From Callaeas wilsoni (taxonomy: Eukaryota; Chordata; Aves; Passeriformes; Callaeidae), in the NCBI GenBank assembly GCA_013398955.1, contig VWPU01012171.1, forward strand, positions 62,001 to 126,000: a DNA stretch of 64,000 nt. The letters run 5' to 3'. The notes under the pieces are model-generated. The model was not told the origin of the DNA, did not search any database, and saw nothing but the letters and a program-made list of their open reading frames with translations. This document shows positions 13,001-22,822 of the stretch, in pieces. A program made the translations under genes and the position numbers. Numbering within the stretch: position 1 is the stretch's first letter; each line of letters begins with the position of its first letter.

Positions 13001-16000
13001 TGGACTTAGGCAAGGGACTGAATGTTATTTAGCGTGATGGTACTGAAATAGGTACATCATGAAATGCACACATATTTCTCCATTACCGTTTGAATGGATG
13101 TTAAGTACTCAAAAAGGGACAGAAAATACTGGAGATGTTTTCATTGAATTCACATCCTCAGTTAAGCTCCTTTATGTTGCTAGTTGAAGAAGAAAAAGGA
13201 TAGGCATTGGTTAGGGGGTTATAAATGTGCCATATTTTTAGAAGTGTAGTGCAGCTGTTAGTGTCAGCTACTATTATAAGCATCACTCTCATGCAGAACA
13301 CTAGCTTTTAGTTTTCTCTCCTTGGGCCTCTCACCGGAACTGGTTGCAGTATATACAAGACTGGACCAGTTCTGCCTTTAGCTTTGGCAGTTGCCTTTTA
13401 AAAGTTAAGAAATGCAGTTGCTCATTTTGTTAATTTAATGTGAGTTTCTGTATAATAGCCTTCTGTCCCCAAAGCAAGTGTGTATACAGAAGGAGGCTTT
13501 AATTAAACTGTGTTGTGAAAATGTTTTCCTTCATTGTCATGAGAAATAGGGAAAAGAAAGTCAGACTGTAACAGCAATAACTTATTCCATGAAAATACTA
13601 GTTGATTGACCTGTTGAGTATGTGGTTTCAGAACATCCTGCCTTGGCAGTAAGTTCTCATTCATTAACTTTTTCTGGCAAAAGTTAAAACAGTTTTTTTT
13701 CTATGATGACAGATTGTTGAGGCACTGCTTTTTGTGTGCCTTTAACTGGCAGGCTTTCTAGATTGGTTTTATCCTTGGTACTGCCTTCTCCTGTGGAGCA
13801 GTTGTGCATGATAAATCTTCACAGTTGCACCATGGTTGTCCTGAGTGCCTGTACAGAATTGGCTTCTTTACCATGCAAATCGCCATTCTGTACACTTTTA
13901 CAATGTCCTTCTTCCAACTTAACTGTTTATGGCTGAATTTCCATCCATTTCACCATTTCCTTTCATGTATGAACATTCCTTCCCACCCTCTATTCCTGTC
14001 TTTTAACAGCACTTCACCCTTTTGTAGCTTCCTTTCTTTCAATACCTTTGGCTAATAATCTCCCTAACCAGCTACATGCCAGTGTGACATCCAGGTAGCT
14101 TATACAGGACAGAGCTCCCTTACCCATGCTTCCTCATTTGATTCAGGTTGCGGACAGGTTTATAGCAGGAGCCTGTTCTCCAGTTTGTTACATTTGCTCA
14201 TTTGAGCGCTAATTTGACTCTTTATTATAATTTTGACTGTGTTTTCTGGTACAGATACTGAGCTTAGTTGATATGCATCGTTTTCTAGACCCCTAGTACT
14301 GTTTTAAAAAGTACTGTCACATTTGTCAAGCTCCAATCTGGAACTAAAGTAGTTTTAAAAAAACATTGCAGATAATGATATGGCTGTTTCTTTACCTCAT
14401 CAAGTTCAATTTCACAGGCAGTACAGACTGGTTTTTTACTGCATAATATTCTGTCATGGCTGGTAACATGAGAGTACTCACTGGTTGCTCAATCCCAGGT
14501 TCAGTTTTTCTGCTTTGACTGTTGCCATTGGTAGTTGTATAGGATATAGAGATCTCTTTTAAGGATTTCTGGGTTTACCACTCTGCTACCACTGTTTAAA
14601 ACTTCTTATGTATGTCTGCACTAGAAGAGGTGGAAACTCTGCAAACTCTGCCTAATAAATAAGCTTATTTTATATTACTGTGATTGTCCTCTACTGGACA
14701 TCATGTCCTACTTCATGACTTGTCTTGCTTAGCAGAGCTTGGCAGTTGGCTGAGCAGAAACGGTGAGAGCTCTGTCCTTTAGACAGACCAAGTCTGTAGT
14801 TTTGTCTTTGTACAGATGAACCAAATGGTGAAACTATTCGACTGCAAGAAAGCTGTGGTGTTCTGAATTTGGAGTAACCTCATCTGGTCTGAGTGTATGA
14901 ATGCAGTGACATGAAGGCTGAAGACATATTCTGTGCATACACTGTGTATTTGCTTTTGCTCTGCTTTTATATACAGCCTATCTCTTTTAACCAATTTTTA
15001 TTCATCTTTTTTCATACTGTCAGGAAGTAACTCATTATAAACCAGCAGACAAGTACTAGGGAGAAAATTGTTGGTTGTCCTAGATCTCCCTTGTGTGTGC
15101 CTCAATTGTGTCCTGCTAATTCATTGGTTCTGCTGCATTATGAAGTGTTCAAAAAGGATATTTCTTTCAGAGAATTCCTGTGGAACTCACATGCAACTGT
15201 CAGATTTGAGGCCATGTGTGTTTTCTCATGTGAACACTCCCCTGGCACTATACTGCTAGCAACTTGGTGTTTTAACCACCCTGATTTGCTTTACATGTCA
15301 CCTGATGTCTGTGCTTGCAATCCACAGCTCAATGTTATGTACAACACAAAACACACCGATCAGAGGCTCAGATCTGTCCAAAATCAAGAAGCCTTTGACT
15401 TGAATGTCGATGTAAAGGATGATAAAGATGATAAAAACCATTTGACTTTAAATGTGTGCACAAGGTAGGTAAATCAATTGGAGCATCTCATACACATCTT
15501 TGTATATACCAATTTTATATTACTTTAAATAAACTAAATTATCCATTTGTTTGAATGAATTTACTAATGTATGAGATATAAGTGTATAACTGAAGAGAAT
15601 AAAAAATACTTTGCACAAATGATAATAGTTAAACTAAGAAGCAATTCATAAGTCAATTTTTGCTGGCGAAGTGATTTTTTTTTTACTGGTAGCATAAAGA
15701 TGGGAGTACCCTAAATGTTAGAGGTAAGTGGAAGAGTTTGTGGGAAATATAAGAAAAAAACTCAAGGGTTTCTTTGGTGCAAGTGATTTTCAGCTATAGG
15801 GATGAGTGTGGACAGACTTGAAAATTGAACCAGTACCTCCCACATTCTAACCTGTAGCAGCAAACTGTGGCAAGTACCTATTAATCTTATCTTTCATGAA
15901 AAGAATCCTTTGCTTTTGATACAGAAGTAGGTACATTTTTTTGTAAAGAGAAAAGGAAGTTCTGAAGTGCTCAAAACACCATGAAGTGATCATTCTTTAG

Positions 16001-19000
16001 TCGTTTGTATAATAAACTTCACTCAAAACAATTTTGGCAGGAGTCAAAATCCATATTTACATAATGATAAATTTACATTTCTGTATTGTGCAACTATCTT
16101 TGTGGTCTTTCATTTACCAGTAGTTAAGAACTTGGTAATAGAATGCAATACATTATTCTAGATTGTAAAGAGGTGATGACTTTTCCACCCAGGCTAATTC
16201 TGTACTTTTTGCTGAATAAAGGGGAGGGGTCAGAAGGATATGGGAGAATGTGTGCTTCTGAGGTGATGTTTCTTGTTCAGTAATCAGCTACTGAGAACTG
16301 AGCTGAGACTGCTCAAGTATCATCCAGGGACCACAGAACAGCCACCTGGCGTTACCTGGATAGAATTTGGATCACATGAGAATAGGTGACATTGAACTGC
16401 GTATTTCTAGATCAGCCAGTCAACCAAGTTATTTCTCTGACTGCTTTGTGTCTCCATTTTGCTTGCTGTGGAAGTGTTCATACACATATTTAAAAGGAAT
16501 ATTTGAAGATGTTTGTTTTCTGGCAGTTTCTTCAGTATGCATTTCCTATTGTAGTTAAAGACCACTGCATATTTCATACAAAACCCTATAGGACATTTTA
16601 TCTCTCTATATTATTTATATTTTTTATCTTCTACCTTTTATTATCAACAAGGATGTTGTTGAGATGACTGCATTAGTTGTATTTAAGGATTTCATCTGTT
16701 CATGAATACTTCCTCTAGAAACAGTTTTCTTCTTGTGACATTATACATATTATGTATGTAACATCTTCTTGTTACATTCCTTGTAAATGCAGGATTTGCA
16801 AAGTACCACCTGATCCACCATGATTACTCTTACCTTTCATCCACACTGTCTTTTTGCTATTTATTTAAACTTTGTACACCATATGCCTAGAACTATTCTT
16901 ATGCTCTGCCCACCACAAGGGAGCTGTGATTGGACATGGAGCCTCTAGGTGACACAATCATACAAATAATCTGCTATAGAGAATATGATTTCAGTACAGA
17001 GGATTGATTTAATTTGGGAAATAGCTCAGGCATAAAGCCAGAGCTCTGTTTTTATATGTTTCTAGTATTCATTTCAGTGACACAGATAGTGGGCAGAGAC
17101 ACTACAATACATGAGAGCTCTTGAAACAGAAGGGGCTTGTTCTCTTTTAAACTTTCCTGTGAAGTGTCAATAGCGTTCTAAAGTCTAGCACAAACTCTTG
17201 ACATGTAAAGGGCTTACATGCTGCATTTGGGGCAAGTCTTTTCTGGGCAATCTGACTTTATAGCTAAGACCTTTCACTTAAAAATACAGAGAAGAAGTGC
17301 TCCATCTCTTTGGGAAGCCTCTAGGGTGATGATGCTTTAACTGCAAAGTGTTCAAAGAGTAGAGGAAAATCTAGTGACATAAAAAGCTGCCTCAAGAGAC
17401 TACTTGGAACCTTTAGTTAGTTCCAACATTAGTTCCATCACCTCTTAGAGTGGGAAGTGGACTGGTACAACTTCAATAAAGTCTGTTTAAATTGCTTAGG
17501 CTACGGCTTCATCTCTGCTTAGCTTGATAGACTAGTCATCTTCCTCTTCTTTTCCCTATAAATTGTGTATAATATATGCCTTATCTATATTCGTAAACTA
17601 GTTTCAAGTTGGCCTACTTAGGATCTTTATAACATGATGTGGCTTTCTAGTAGAGAAGCCAAAAGCGGCAGATACAGAAAGACTGCTGAAATCTCACCGA
17701 GCGGGTATGTATAGTCTAGCTGTGGGTATGCATCTAGCTGTGGATATACATGGTCAGGTACTGAAGGCTGCAACTTCAGGTTTTTTTCTTTTCTTTAATC
17801 TGGTGAATATCCACCTTTTCTCAGCCAGCTTGATAGTGGTTGGCTATGGTCATCTTAACTGGGTGTTATTTATGACACTAGAGCAGATGATGGCTCATTC
17901 AAACTGAAGTGGTTCTTGGTTAGAGGAACTAACTCACTCTCTGGGGGGAAAATACCCAGGACTGCCAGTTTTTTCTCAGTCTTATTGCCTGCATACCTTT
18001 TCCAGACATGGGAAACTAATCACTGGTGGCTCTATTTACTCTCTCATTTCTGCTTTCTGCCTACACTAGCTTGGTTTTGTTTTCTCTTCTTTGTGTCATC
18101 TATGAGAGGGTCTCACCCTGATCTCATATTGCTGAAGAGTCGAAACATAAAGTTCAACTGAAAACATTATCAGTTTTCTTCAGGTACAAATTTCAAGTCT
18201 GTCTTTCTCTTACTGGTCATTCTTGCATGATGATTTCTTTTTTCCTTTTTTTAAGAGACAGTGGAGTTGAAGAGATGGTACCACAACCCCCCAGGGCTGT
18301 CCCTCTTCCTTTTCTGAGAGCCAGATCCTCATAACTTCTAGGGATATAGCTAATTCACTCCTTGACATTACCAAGATAGTTTGGTTGCCTATTGGTGTTT
18401 TAGTAGCACCCTAGGCTGGCTAGACAGCTTGGGTATTTTACTCTCCTCTTATTGGTAATTATGCAGGAATAATTTTATCCAGTTCCAATTCAGTTATTTG
18501 TTTTCAATAGCAGCTACTTTGGCACAGCACATGGTCAAACAGATGGTTTCATTTGTTTCTAATCTTATGAGCCAACTGAAGTCAGCAGTTGTGCTGTATT
18601 TCTTTCAAAGTTGTATCTGCCTTGAATCAGCCAGGCTTAACAGCATTGCTTTGAAAGCAACTCTTCCCTTTTATTTTTTTTAACTACCCAGCTCTCCAAA
18701 GAAATAGTTTAATTACTTTCAATACTGCCAGGCTTTTGAAATGAGGATTGGAGACACTTCTATTCTAGTGGAACAGTAATTATTTACCTTCCATGCTAAG
18801 GCTGGGGAAACATTTCTGCTACTTGCTTTATTTAAAACAGTAGAATCTTTTGCAGGTCATTTAGGTGACACTTGTAGCACAGAGCACCATAAATATATTT
18901 TGATACATCTGTTATGCACCATAGTGTGCAAAGCTTGCTCAGTAGAGCAAACTTTTACTCCAGCATCTGGTTTTCATGTCGGAAGAAGATATTATAATAA

Positions 19001-22000
19001 GCATTATTTAGGGAAAAAGAAGGGGCTCAACTTATTAAAACTTTTTCCAAATCTTGATTAGTAACATGGCTGTGTGAAACTTTGAGAAATAATTTGGTGA
19101 TAACTTTGTTAATGAAGTCCTCAGTCTCTGTGAAGGAAATATGAAAAGGTTTGAGAGACTTCCTTGGTGTATACACCTGTATCTTGGCCTCCAAAATGAA
19201 TAAAAGCAAAACAATGCATTCATAAGAGGAAATATGTATATTTCAGTATAAGAATTCCTACAGCAGTTTCTTAATAGCATCTTTTGAAATGTATTTAATT
19301 GCAAGAGTTTCTGCATACTTGTGATATAAACCTGTACTAAGAGATGCTGATTGAAAGTTCCTCATGGTGTCAGTGTAGTCTCTCACATGATTTATGTATT
19401 GCAGTTTGCTCAGTGCTAAACCAGCTTTTGCATATGTTGTTAAAATTAGCAAGCAAAATAACTGAGAAATTAATTATTAGCTGTTTATCATCAGAATTTT
19501 TCTAGTCAGTATTTTGTTCCATTTGTTTCCTAAGTATTCTTAAGCATTATTACTTCTTAGTTGGGACTTAAAGATCAAATGTTTTCTTTGGAGAGTGGGC
19601 TACTGTATTTCTACTAAAAGTTTCTTTGTCTCTGTTTTTAAAAGGTACTTTGGTTCTGGCACGGCTCCCAGTAGTGGTATGGTGCTCATGGAGGTTGGCT
19701 TACTCAGTGGTTTCTCTGTGTCACCAGATTTTGTTCCATTAGACAATACAGTTAAGAAGACAGAAAAAGACAATGGAAAAGTCAACCTATACTTGGACTC
19801 TGTAAGTTGGAAATAACAAAGAAATGTGTTTGTGGTGATGTTAATCTTGACTCTGACATTGTTAGGCTTAAATTTGGAAAGACATTATGGTTGTATTCTT
19901 CGGGGAAATCAACATCTGCTATTTACATTGAATTAATAGTTCTGCTTTCTAGTGAGACTGATTGGATAGGTGCAACTCAATTGTGTTTGTAAGGGGTTTC
20001 TAAATTAGGCCTCTTAAAAATCATATGTAAGAAGGCAGACATTTCAAGAAGTCTGAAATTTGACCAAAATGGTTGCAAATGAGATAAGCATGTTCATATG
20101 CATCCTGACTCTTAAGGCTTTAGAAATGGACTACCACTGAGTTGCAAGTCCTTACCTCTTCCATGAAACCACCATCCCCGGGGTTCTCAGGATGTTTCTC
20201 TTCTGTTTTTCTAGCTAAATGGAACACAGGTTTGTGTGGATATTCCAGCTGTGAGAGACTTCAAGGTGGCAAATATCCAAGATGCTTCAGTGACTGTAGT
20301 GGATTACTATGAACCTAGTAAGTGTCAGTCATTTCAAATGGTACTTAATTATTCAGAACTTTAAAAGAAAGTTTCTTCTTGTAGAAATCGGAGAAATTTT
20401 AGTGAAGAAAAAGCTGAATTGATCTGTAGTCTTTTTGGACATTAACATGCCCAGTTTGCTAACAAGTAGTAGTGTTTTCCTATATCTATTGTCCTAATGG
20501 GTTAGTTCCTCAACTGGTACAAGTTGTCTGGCACAGTATATTCCCAAAACTATGAAAATAAAGCAGGAACTTCACTGCAGTTCACTTACCAAGTTAATAA
20601 TTGCCTCTCGAGTAGCTTTGCTGTCTGCTTCTTACTTAAACTAAGAGTCCTTAACTGGAGAAAATGGCAATGATTTGACTTCTGTTGTTACCTAAAAAAA
20701 GTCTACATTGGAAAAACAGTTTCAAAGGGGTTTTTTTTGGAGGGGGTTGGAGGTTAATTGGTTTGTTTGTTTGGTGTGTTTTGGGTTTTTTTTTGTTTGT
20801 TGTTATTGTTTTGTATGTGTAGTGTATGTTGTAGATATGGGCAACAATGTACAAAGCTCTTTGGTAAAATTAAAAGCAAGAAAACATTACAGGCTGCTGG
20901 AGAAGATATTAGGTTTTCATTACATGCACCACTTGGTACACTATAAGGATTTGGGCTTGGTTTGAGATAAGGCATAAAAAAGTTATATAGGCAATTTTTT
21001 TCATGCTTTTTTAGCACAATACAAAAGACAACCAAGTATGATGTGTGCTACTTTAGTTAAATGAAGATCACATTTATTCTATATAGGCTGAAATTCTTGT
21101 TCATTCACAGAATTTTAAAGTAAAATAGGAAATTAATTGTTGTAAGTACACTGTCCATTAATTAGAGCATGTCTTAGGGGCTAGTGGCTGAAAAAATTAC
21201 AGCAAGTTTTTATTTGAAAGAAATACATAAGACATAGAATCTGTGGCCAAAATTAATTTCCAGTTCCTAGGAGAAGAGCTCAGGACCTAATCTTTTATAA
21301 GAATGCTATTAGATAGGCTAATAAATATGTTTATTATAAAGTCACAGGTAAACACACTTGTGTAAATGTTTTTATTATATTTAAATAAATTTATTCAATA
21401 AATTCTCAGTTAGCAAACTAATATTAAGGACTAAAGTTTAAATGATGTAATCAGCACTGCAATTTCTTTAACCTTAAGAAAATTAATTGTTCAAATATTA
21501 TTTTGCAAGACACCTTTCCTATTACTATATTGCTGAGATATATTTTTGGTCAATATGTATACATATGCCATGATTGAGTTCTTCTGGGAGAACTTCTGTC
21601 TGTCTAATACAGGAATGTGCTTTTATTTTAATTTCTTATTTTCCATCACTGTTGTAGTTGGTGACCCAAGCTGCAGGGGTATATTTTATGTGATGGTGAC
21701 AGTCAGATTCATGTCATATTCAGAGCTAGGAAATGCCTAGAGGTCTCCTGCTCTGGTATTTATCAATAAATGTGATTTCATTGTGGCAGATAGTACAACT
21801 AGCATAGGTGTAAGATCTGGCTTGAATACCAGTACAGCAGTATTCTTTTATCTGACTTTTTAGAACTAGTTGGATATCACTGTTTGGTAAGCATTTTGGC
21901 CCATAAAATTTCTTTTTTTTTTAATGCTCTGAGGCTTGTAATGAAACAGAATATAATTTCAGTTAAATGCTACTACTAAGAAAAGAATTTGCAAGGTCTC

Positions 22001-22822
22001 TAGTTGGAAGGAAAAAAAGAAAAAAAGCCACTATGAGAAAGAAACTGTGCAAAAGCTTCTTCTGTCAGCAATTAACATGCATTGACGTTTCTGAAATGAA
22101 TACAATTTTTCAGATTTCTAGTCTGGCTCTGTAGCAACCCTTCAGGGAACAGGAGAGTAAAATACAAGAGCAGGACCTAGGTGAGGTAAGCAGTCCCAGA
22201 TTCAGGAAGCTGAAGCTCCCAAACATGATAGCGAGAGAAAGCATCGGTTAGGAGAGACCTCGCTCTTAAATGTTATGGCCAACAACCTGCCAGGTAAAGC
22301 ATCTAAGTTCCTTTGTCGTGTAGGTAGGGGCAAAATTCATTTCAAAATGTTTGTCCAAGGTTTCTGAGCAGGTTGTGTCTAACAGTTGAGATTGAGTCTA
22401 TGAAAGTGTGCCCTTCACCAGACATTGGCCTGAATACATCGAGGTGTTCTGGGTGAAGAAAAACGAGTAATGGCTGGGCTTAAATACCAGCTCCGGGAAG
22501 TGTTCTGCAGTGTATGATGAAGTCTGCCTCAGAGTTTAGTGCATCCTTTAAAAATTATTTCTGTCTGAAGCTAGGTTCTTGGTTAATTTTCAGAAGTCTA
22601 TTAACTAATGTTAACTAACCTTTCTGAACAGGGAGAAGAGCAGTGAGAAGCTATAATTCAGAAGTAATGCAAAGTGTAACCTCTTGTGACTTCTGTGAAA
22701 GTGATTGCAACCTTTGCCACCGAGATGGTTCTGCAGCCTCGCTTCAGCACTCTTCATTGGCCTCCTTGTTCTGTGTGCTCTTTGTTCTTCATGCAAACTT
22801 GCTGTGCAGTTGGGTGCTGTAA
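3941..22822 (+). CDS. CD109: CD109 antigen, C-terminal 491 residues (ten exons, 5'-partial)
   Basis: CD109 is a GPI-anchored cell-surface glycoprotein of the alpha-2-macroglobulin/complement C3 family. In mammals it is a TGF-beta co-receptor that dampens TGF-beta signalling. Coding segments are 3941-4022, 5301-5529, 6053-6218, 7301-7491, 9875-10030, 10116-10181, 15328-15464, 19645-19801, 20215-20317 and 22632-22822. They sum to 1478 nt with compatible phases at all nine junctions and end at TAA 22820-22822. Numbering residues from the first whole codon, the order is: TED second half (1 to about 240), CUB strands (about 240-305), MG8 receptor-binding domain (about 312-425), Cys-rich stalk (447-457) and GPI signal (about 461-491). 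Family marks are GSTW followed by [10 protein letters not shown], a VLHSDLQGG motif with His75, [22 protein letters not shown], and the Cys pair VCTR/VCVDI. N-glycosylation sequons are NYT (126) and NGT (396). The usual family length is about 1440 residues, so roughly the last third is present. Alternatives such as A2M or C3/C4/C5 are excluded by the closer match to CD109 and by the GPI tail. Confidence 0.96.
4023..5300 (+). other. CD109: CD109 intron A-B
   Basis: A 1278-nt intron, GTAAGT to CCCCAAG. It is AT-rich unique-looking sequence and I recognise no repeat or extra exon in it. Confidence 0.85.
5301..5529 (+). CDS. CD109: CD109 exon B: TED with the thioester-acting His
   Basis: This 229-nt exon has acceptor tttccccaag and donor cag|gtactg. 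It starts [20 protein letters not shown] and carries the motif [10 protein letters not shown]. The His codon CAC at 5443-5445 aligns with the His of human CD109 (VIHSELQGG) and of C3/C4B (VIH), which acts on the thioester. The exon ends in phase 0 after GFPDKQ. A second AG at 5307-5308 would shift the frame and is not a credible acceptor. The donor has T at +5 instead of G, so it looks weak. Confidence 0.95.
5530..6052 (+). other. CD109: CD109 intron B-C
   Basis: A 523-nt intron, GTACTG to TTCCAG, AT-rich. Nothing else is recognisable. Confidence 0.85.
6053..6218 (+). CDS. CD109: CD109 exon C: TED helices ([10 protein letters not shown])
   Basis: This 166-nt exon has acceptor tcatttccag and donor caag|gtactg. 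It encodes [20 protein letters not shown], then [15 protein letters not shown], and ends [13 protein letters not shown] plus one base of a Gly codon. The N-glycosylation sequon NYT is shared with human CD109. The first dozen residues are less conserved than the rest. The exon enters in phase 0 and leaves in phase 1. Confidence 0.95.
6219..7300 (+). other. CD109: CD109 intron C-D
   Basis: A 1082-nt intron, GTACTG to TTACAG. No repeat is recognised. The open frames within it (6368-6622 minus, 6880-7215 minus) show no family resemblance. Confidence 0.8.
7301..7491 (+). CDS. CD109: CD109 exon D: TED ([12 protein letters not shown])
   Basis: This 191-nt exon has acceptor ggttcttttacag and donor cag|gtaata. 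Its first two bases complete Gly, then [34 protein letters not shown], and [20 protein letters not shown] up to the final Gln. The correct frame is +1 relative to the open frame that ends just after 7318, so the open-frame length here is misleading. The acceptor is followed by GAG, making a weak NAGNAG site that could drop the Gly. Confidence 0.95.
7492..9874 (+). other. CD109: CD109 intron D-E
   Basis: A 2383-nt intron, GTAATA to CAACAG, AT-rich. Nothing else is recognisable. Confidence 0.8.
9875..10030 (+). CDS. CD109: CD109 exon E: end of TED and start of CUB strands
   Basis: This 156-nt exon (52 codons, phase 0 at both ends) has acceptor tctctcaacag and donor agag|gtactg. It starts [20 protein letters not shown] (last TED helix), continues [18 protein letters not shown] (CUB beta strands) and ends [10 protein letters not shown]. 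Only an 85-nt intron separates it from the next exon. Because it is symmetric, skipping it would keep the frame. Confidence 0.94.
10116..10181 (+). CDS. CD109: CD109 exon F: 66-nt CUB exon
   Basis: This small symmetric exon (22 codons, phase 0 at both ends) encodes [20 protein letters not shown] plus FQ, matching human AVNISANGFGFAICQ. Its acceptor is ctttctttcag and its donor cag|gtaggta. An identical cag|gtaggta lies 21 nt downstream (GT at 10203). The short form is chosen because it joins to LNVMYN exactly as in human CD109. Confidence 0.93.
10182..10208 (+). promoter_or_regulatory. CD109: Tandem alternative 5' splice sites of exon F
   Basis: The string tcaggtaggta occurs at the end of exon F and again 21 nt further on. 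Using the second site would add GTA GGT AAT GCA GGC AAT CAG, that is VGNAGNQ, in frame and without a stop. Both donors score alike by eye. Whether the second is used cannot be told from sequence. Confidence 0.5.
10182..15327 (+). other. CD109: CD109 intron F-G
   Basis: A 5146-nt intron, the longest complete one here. It contains a short alternating purine-pyrimidine tract gtgcgtgcgcgcgcc at 11486-11500 followed by a GT-rich stretch to about 11525. No exon or transposon was recognised. Confidence 0.8.
15328..15464 (+). CDS. CD109: CD109 exon G: degenerate furin site and start of MG8
   Basis: This 137-nt exon has acceptor caatccacag and donor caag|gtaggt. It encodes [20 protein letters not shown], then [20 protein letters not shown] and LNVCT plus two bases of Arg. 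QNQEAFDL and LNVCT match human CD109 and start the receptor-binding domain. The human furin motif RRRR just before (S/I)QNQEAFDL is here QRLR, which lacks Arg at P4. The acidic-basic run [11 protein letters not shown] replaces VKENKDDLNH of human. Confidence 0.95.
15465..19644 (+). other. CD109: CD109 intron G-H
   Basis: A 4180-nt intron, GTAGGT to TAAAAG. AT-rich, with no recognisable repeat or exon. Confidence 0.8.
19645..19801 (+). CDS. CD109: CD109 exon H: MG8 receptor-binding domain core
   Basis: This 157-nt exon has acceptor tctgtttttaaaag and donor tct|gtaagt. One base completes Arg, then [38 protein letters not shown] and [12 protein letters not shown]. (S)GM-L-E-LLSGF and the conserved NLYLDS strand are typical of the alpha-macroglobulin receptor-binding domain. 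It enters in phase 2 and leaves in phase 0. Confidence 0.95.
19802..20214 (+). other. CD109: CD109 intron H-I
   Basis: A 413-nt intron with a good donor (GTAAGT) and a strong pyrimidine tract before TAG. Nothing else is seen. Confidence 0.85.
20215..20317 (+). CDS. CD109: CD109 exon I: end of MG8 ([11 protein letters not shown])
   Basis: This 103-nt exon has acceptor cttctgtttttctag and donor cta|gtaagt. It encodes [20 protein letters not shown], then [14 protein letters not shown] plus one base of Arg. The Cys of VCVDI should pair with the Cys of LNVCT in exon G, as in other family members. NGT is a likely N-glycosylation site. Confidence 0.95.
20318..22631 (+). other. CD109: CD109 intron I-J
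   Basis: A 2314-nt intron, GTAAGT to AACAG. It holds the T/G-rich low-complexity tract at 20725-20835 and a purine run near 22009-22028. No exon is recognised. Confidence 0.8.
20725..20835 (+). repeat. T/G-rich low-complexity tract
   Basis: About 110 bases on the + strand are almost free of C and poor in A, with G8/T8 runs and repeated tttg units (ggtttgtttgtttggtgtg). The strand bias is strong and abrupt. It may be an expanded simple repeat or the tail of an old insertion. Confidence 0.6.
22632..22822 (+). CDS. CD109: CD109 last coding exon J: Cys-rich stalk and GPI signal
   Basis: The acceptor is ctttctgaacag. Two bases complete Arg, giving [14 protein letters not shown], close to human [14 protein letters not shown]. 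Next comes [15 protein letters not shown] with spacing C-x2-C-x3-C-x2-C (human CD109 has x2-x5-x2). After a small-residue stretch GSAAS (probable omega site for GPI attachment) comes a hydrophobic tail from about residue 469 to 491 ([13 protein letters not shown] and onward, ending in LLCSWVL) and then TAA. The tail has no basic cytoplasmic end, as expected for a GPI signal rather than a transmembrane anchor. The +1 frame over the same bases is open longer, but it does not continue CD109. Confidence 0.94.

Noticed and set aside
15091..15468. 125-codon frame covering CD109 exon G
   Set aside because: Only 15328-15464 shows homology; upstream codons are intron that happens to lack stops.
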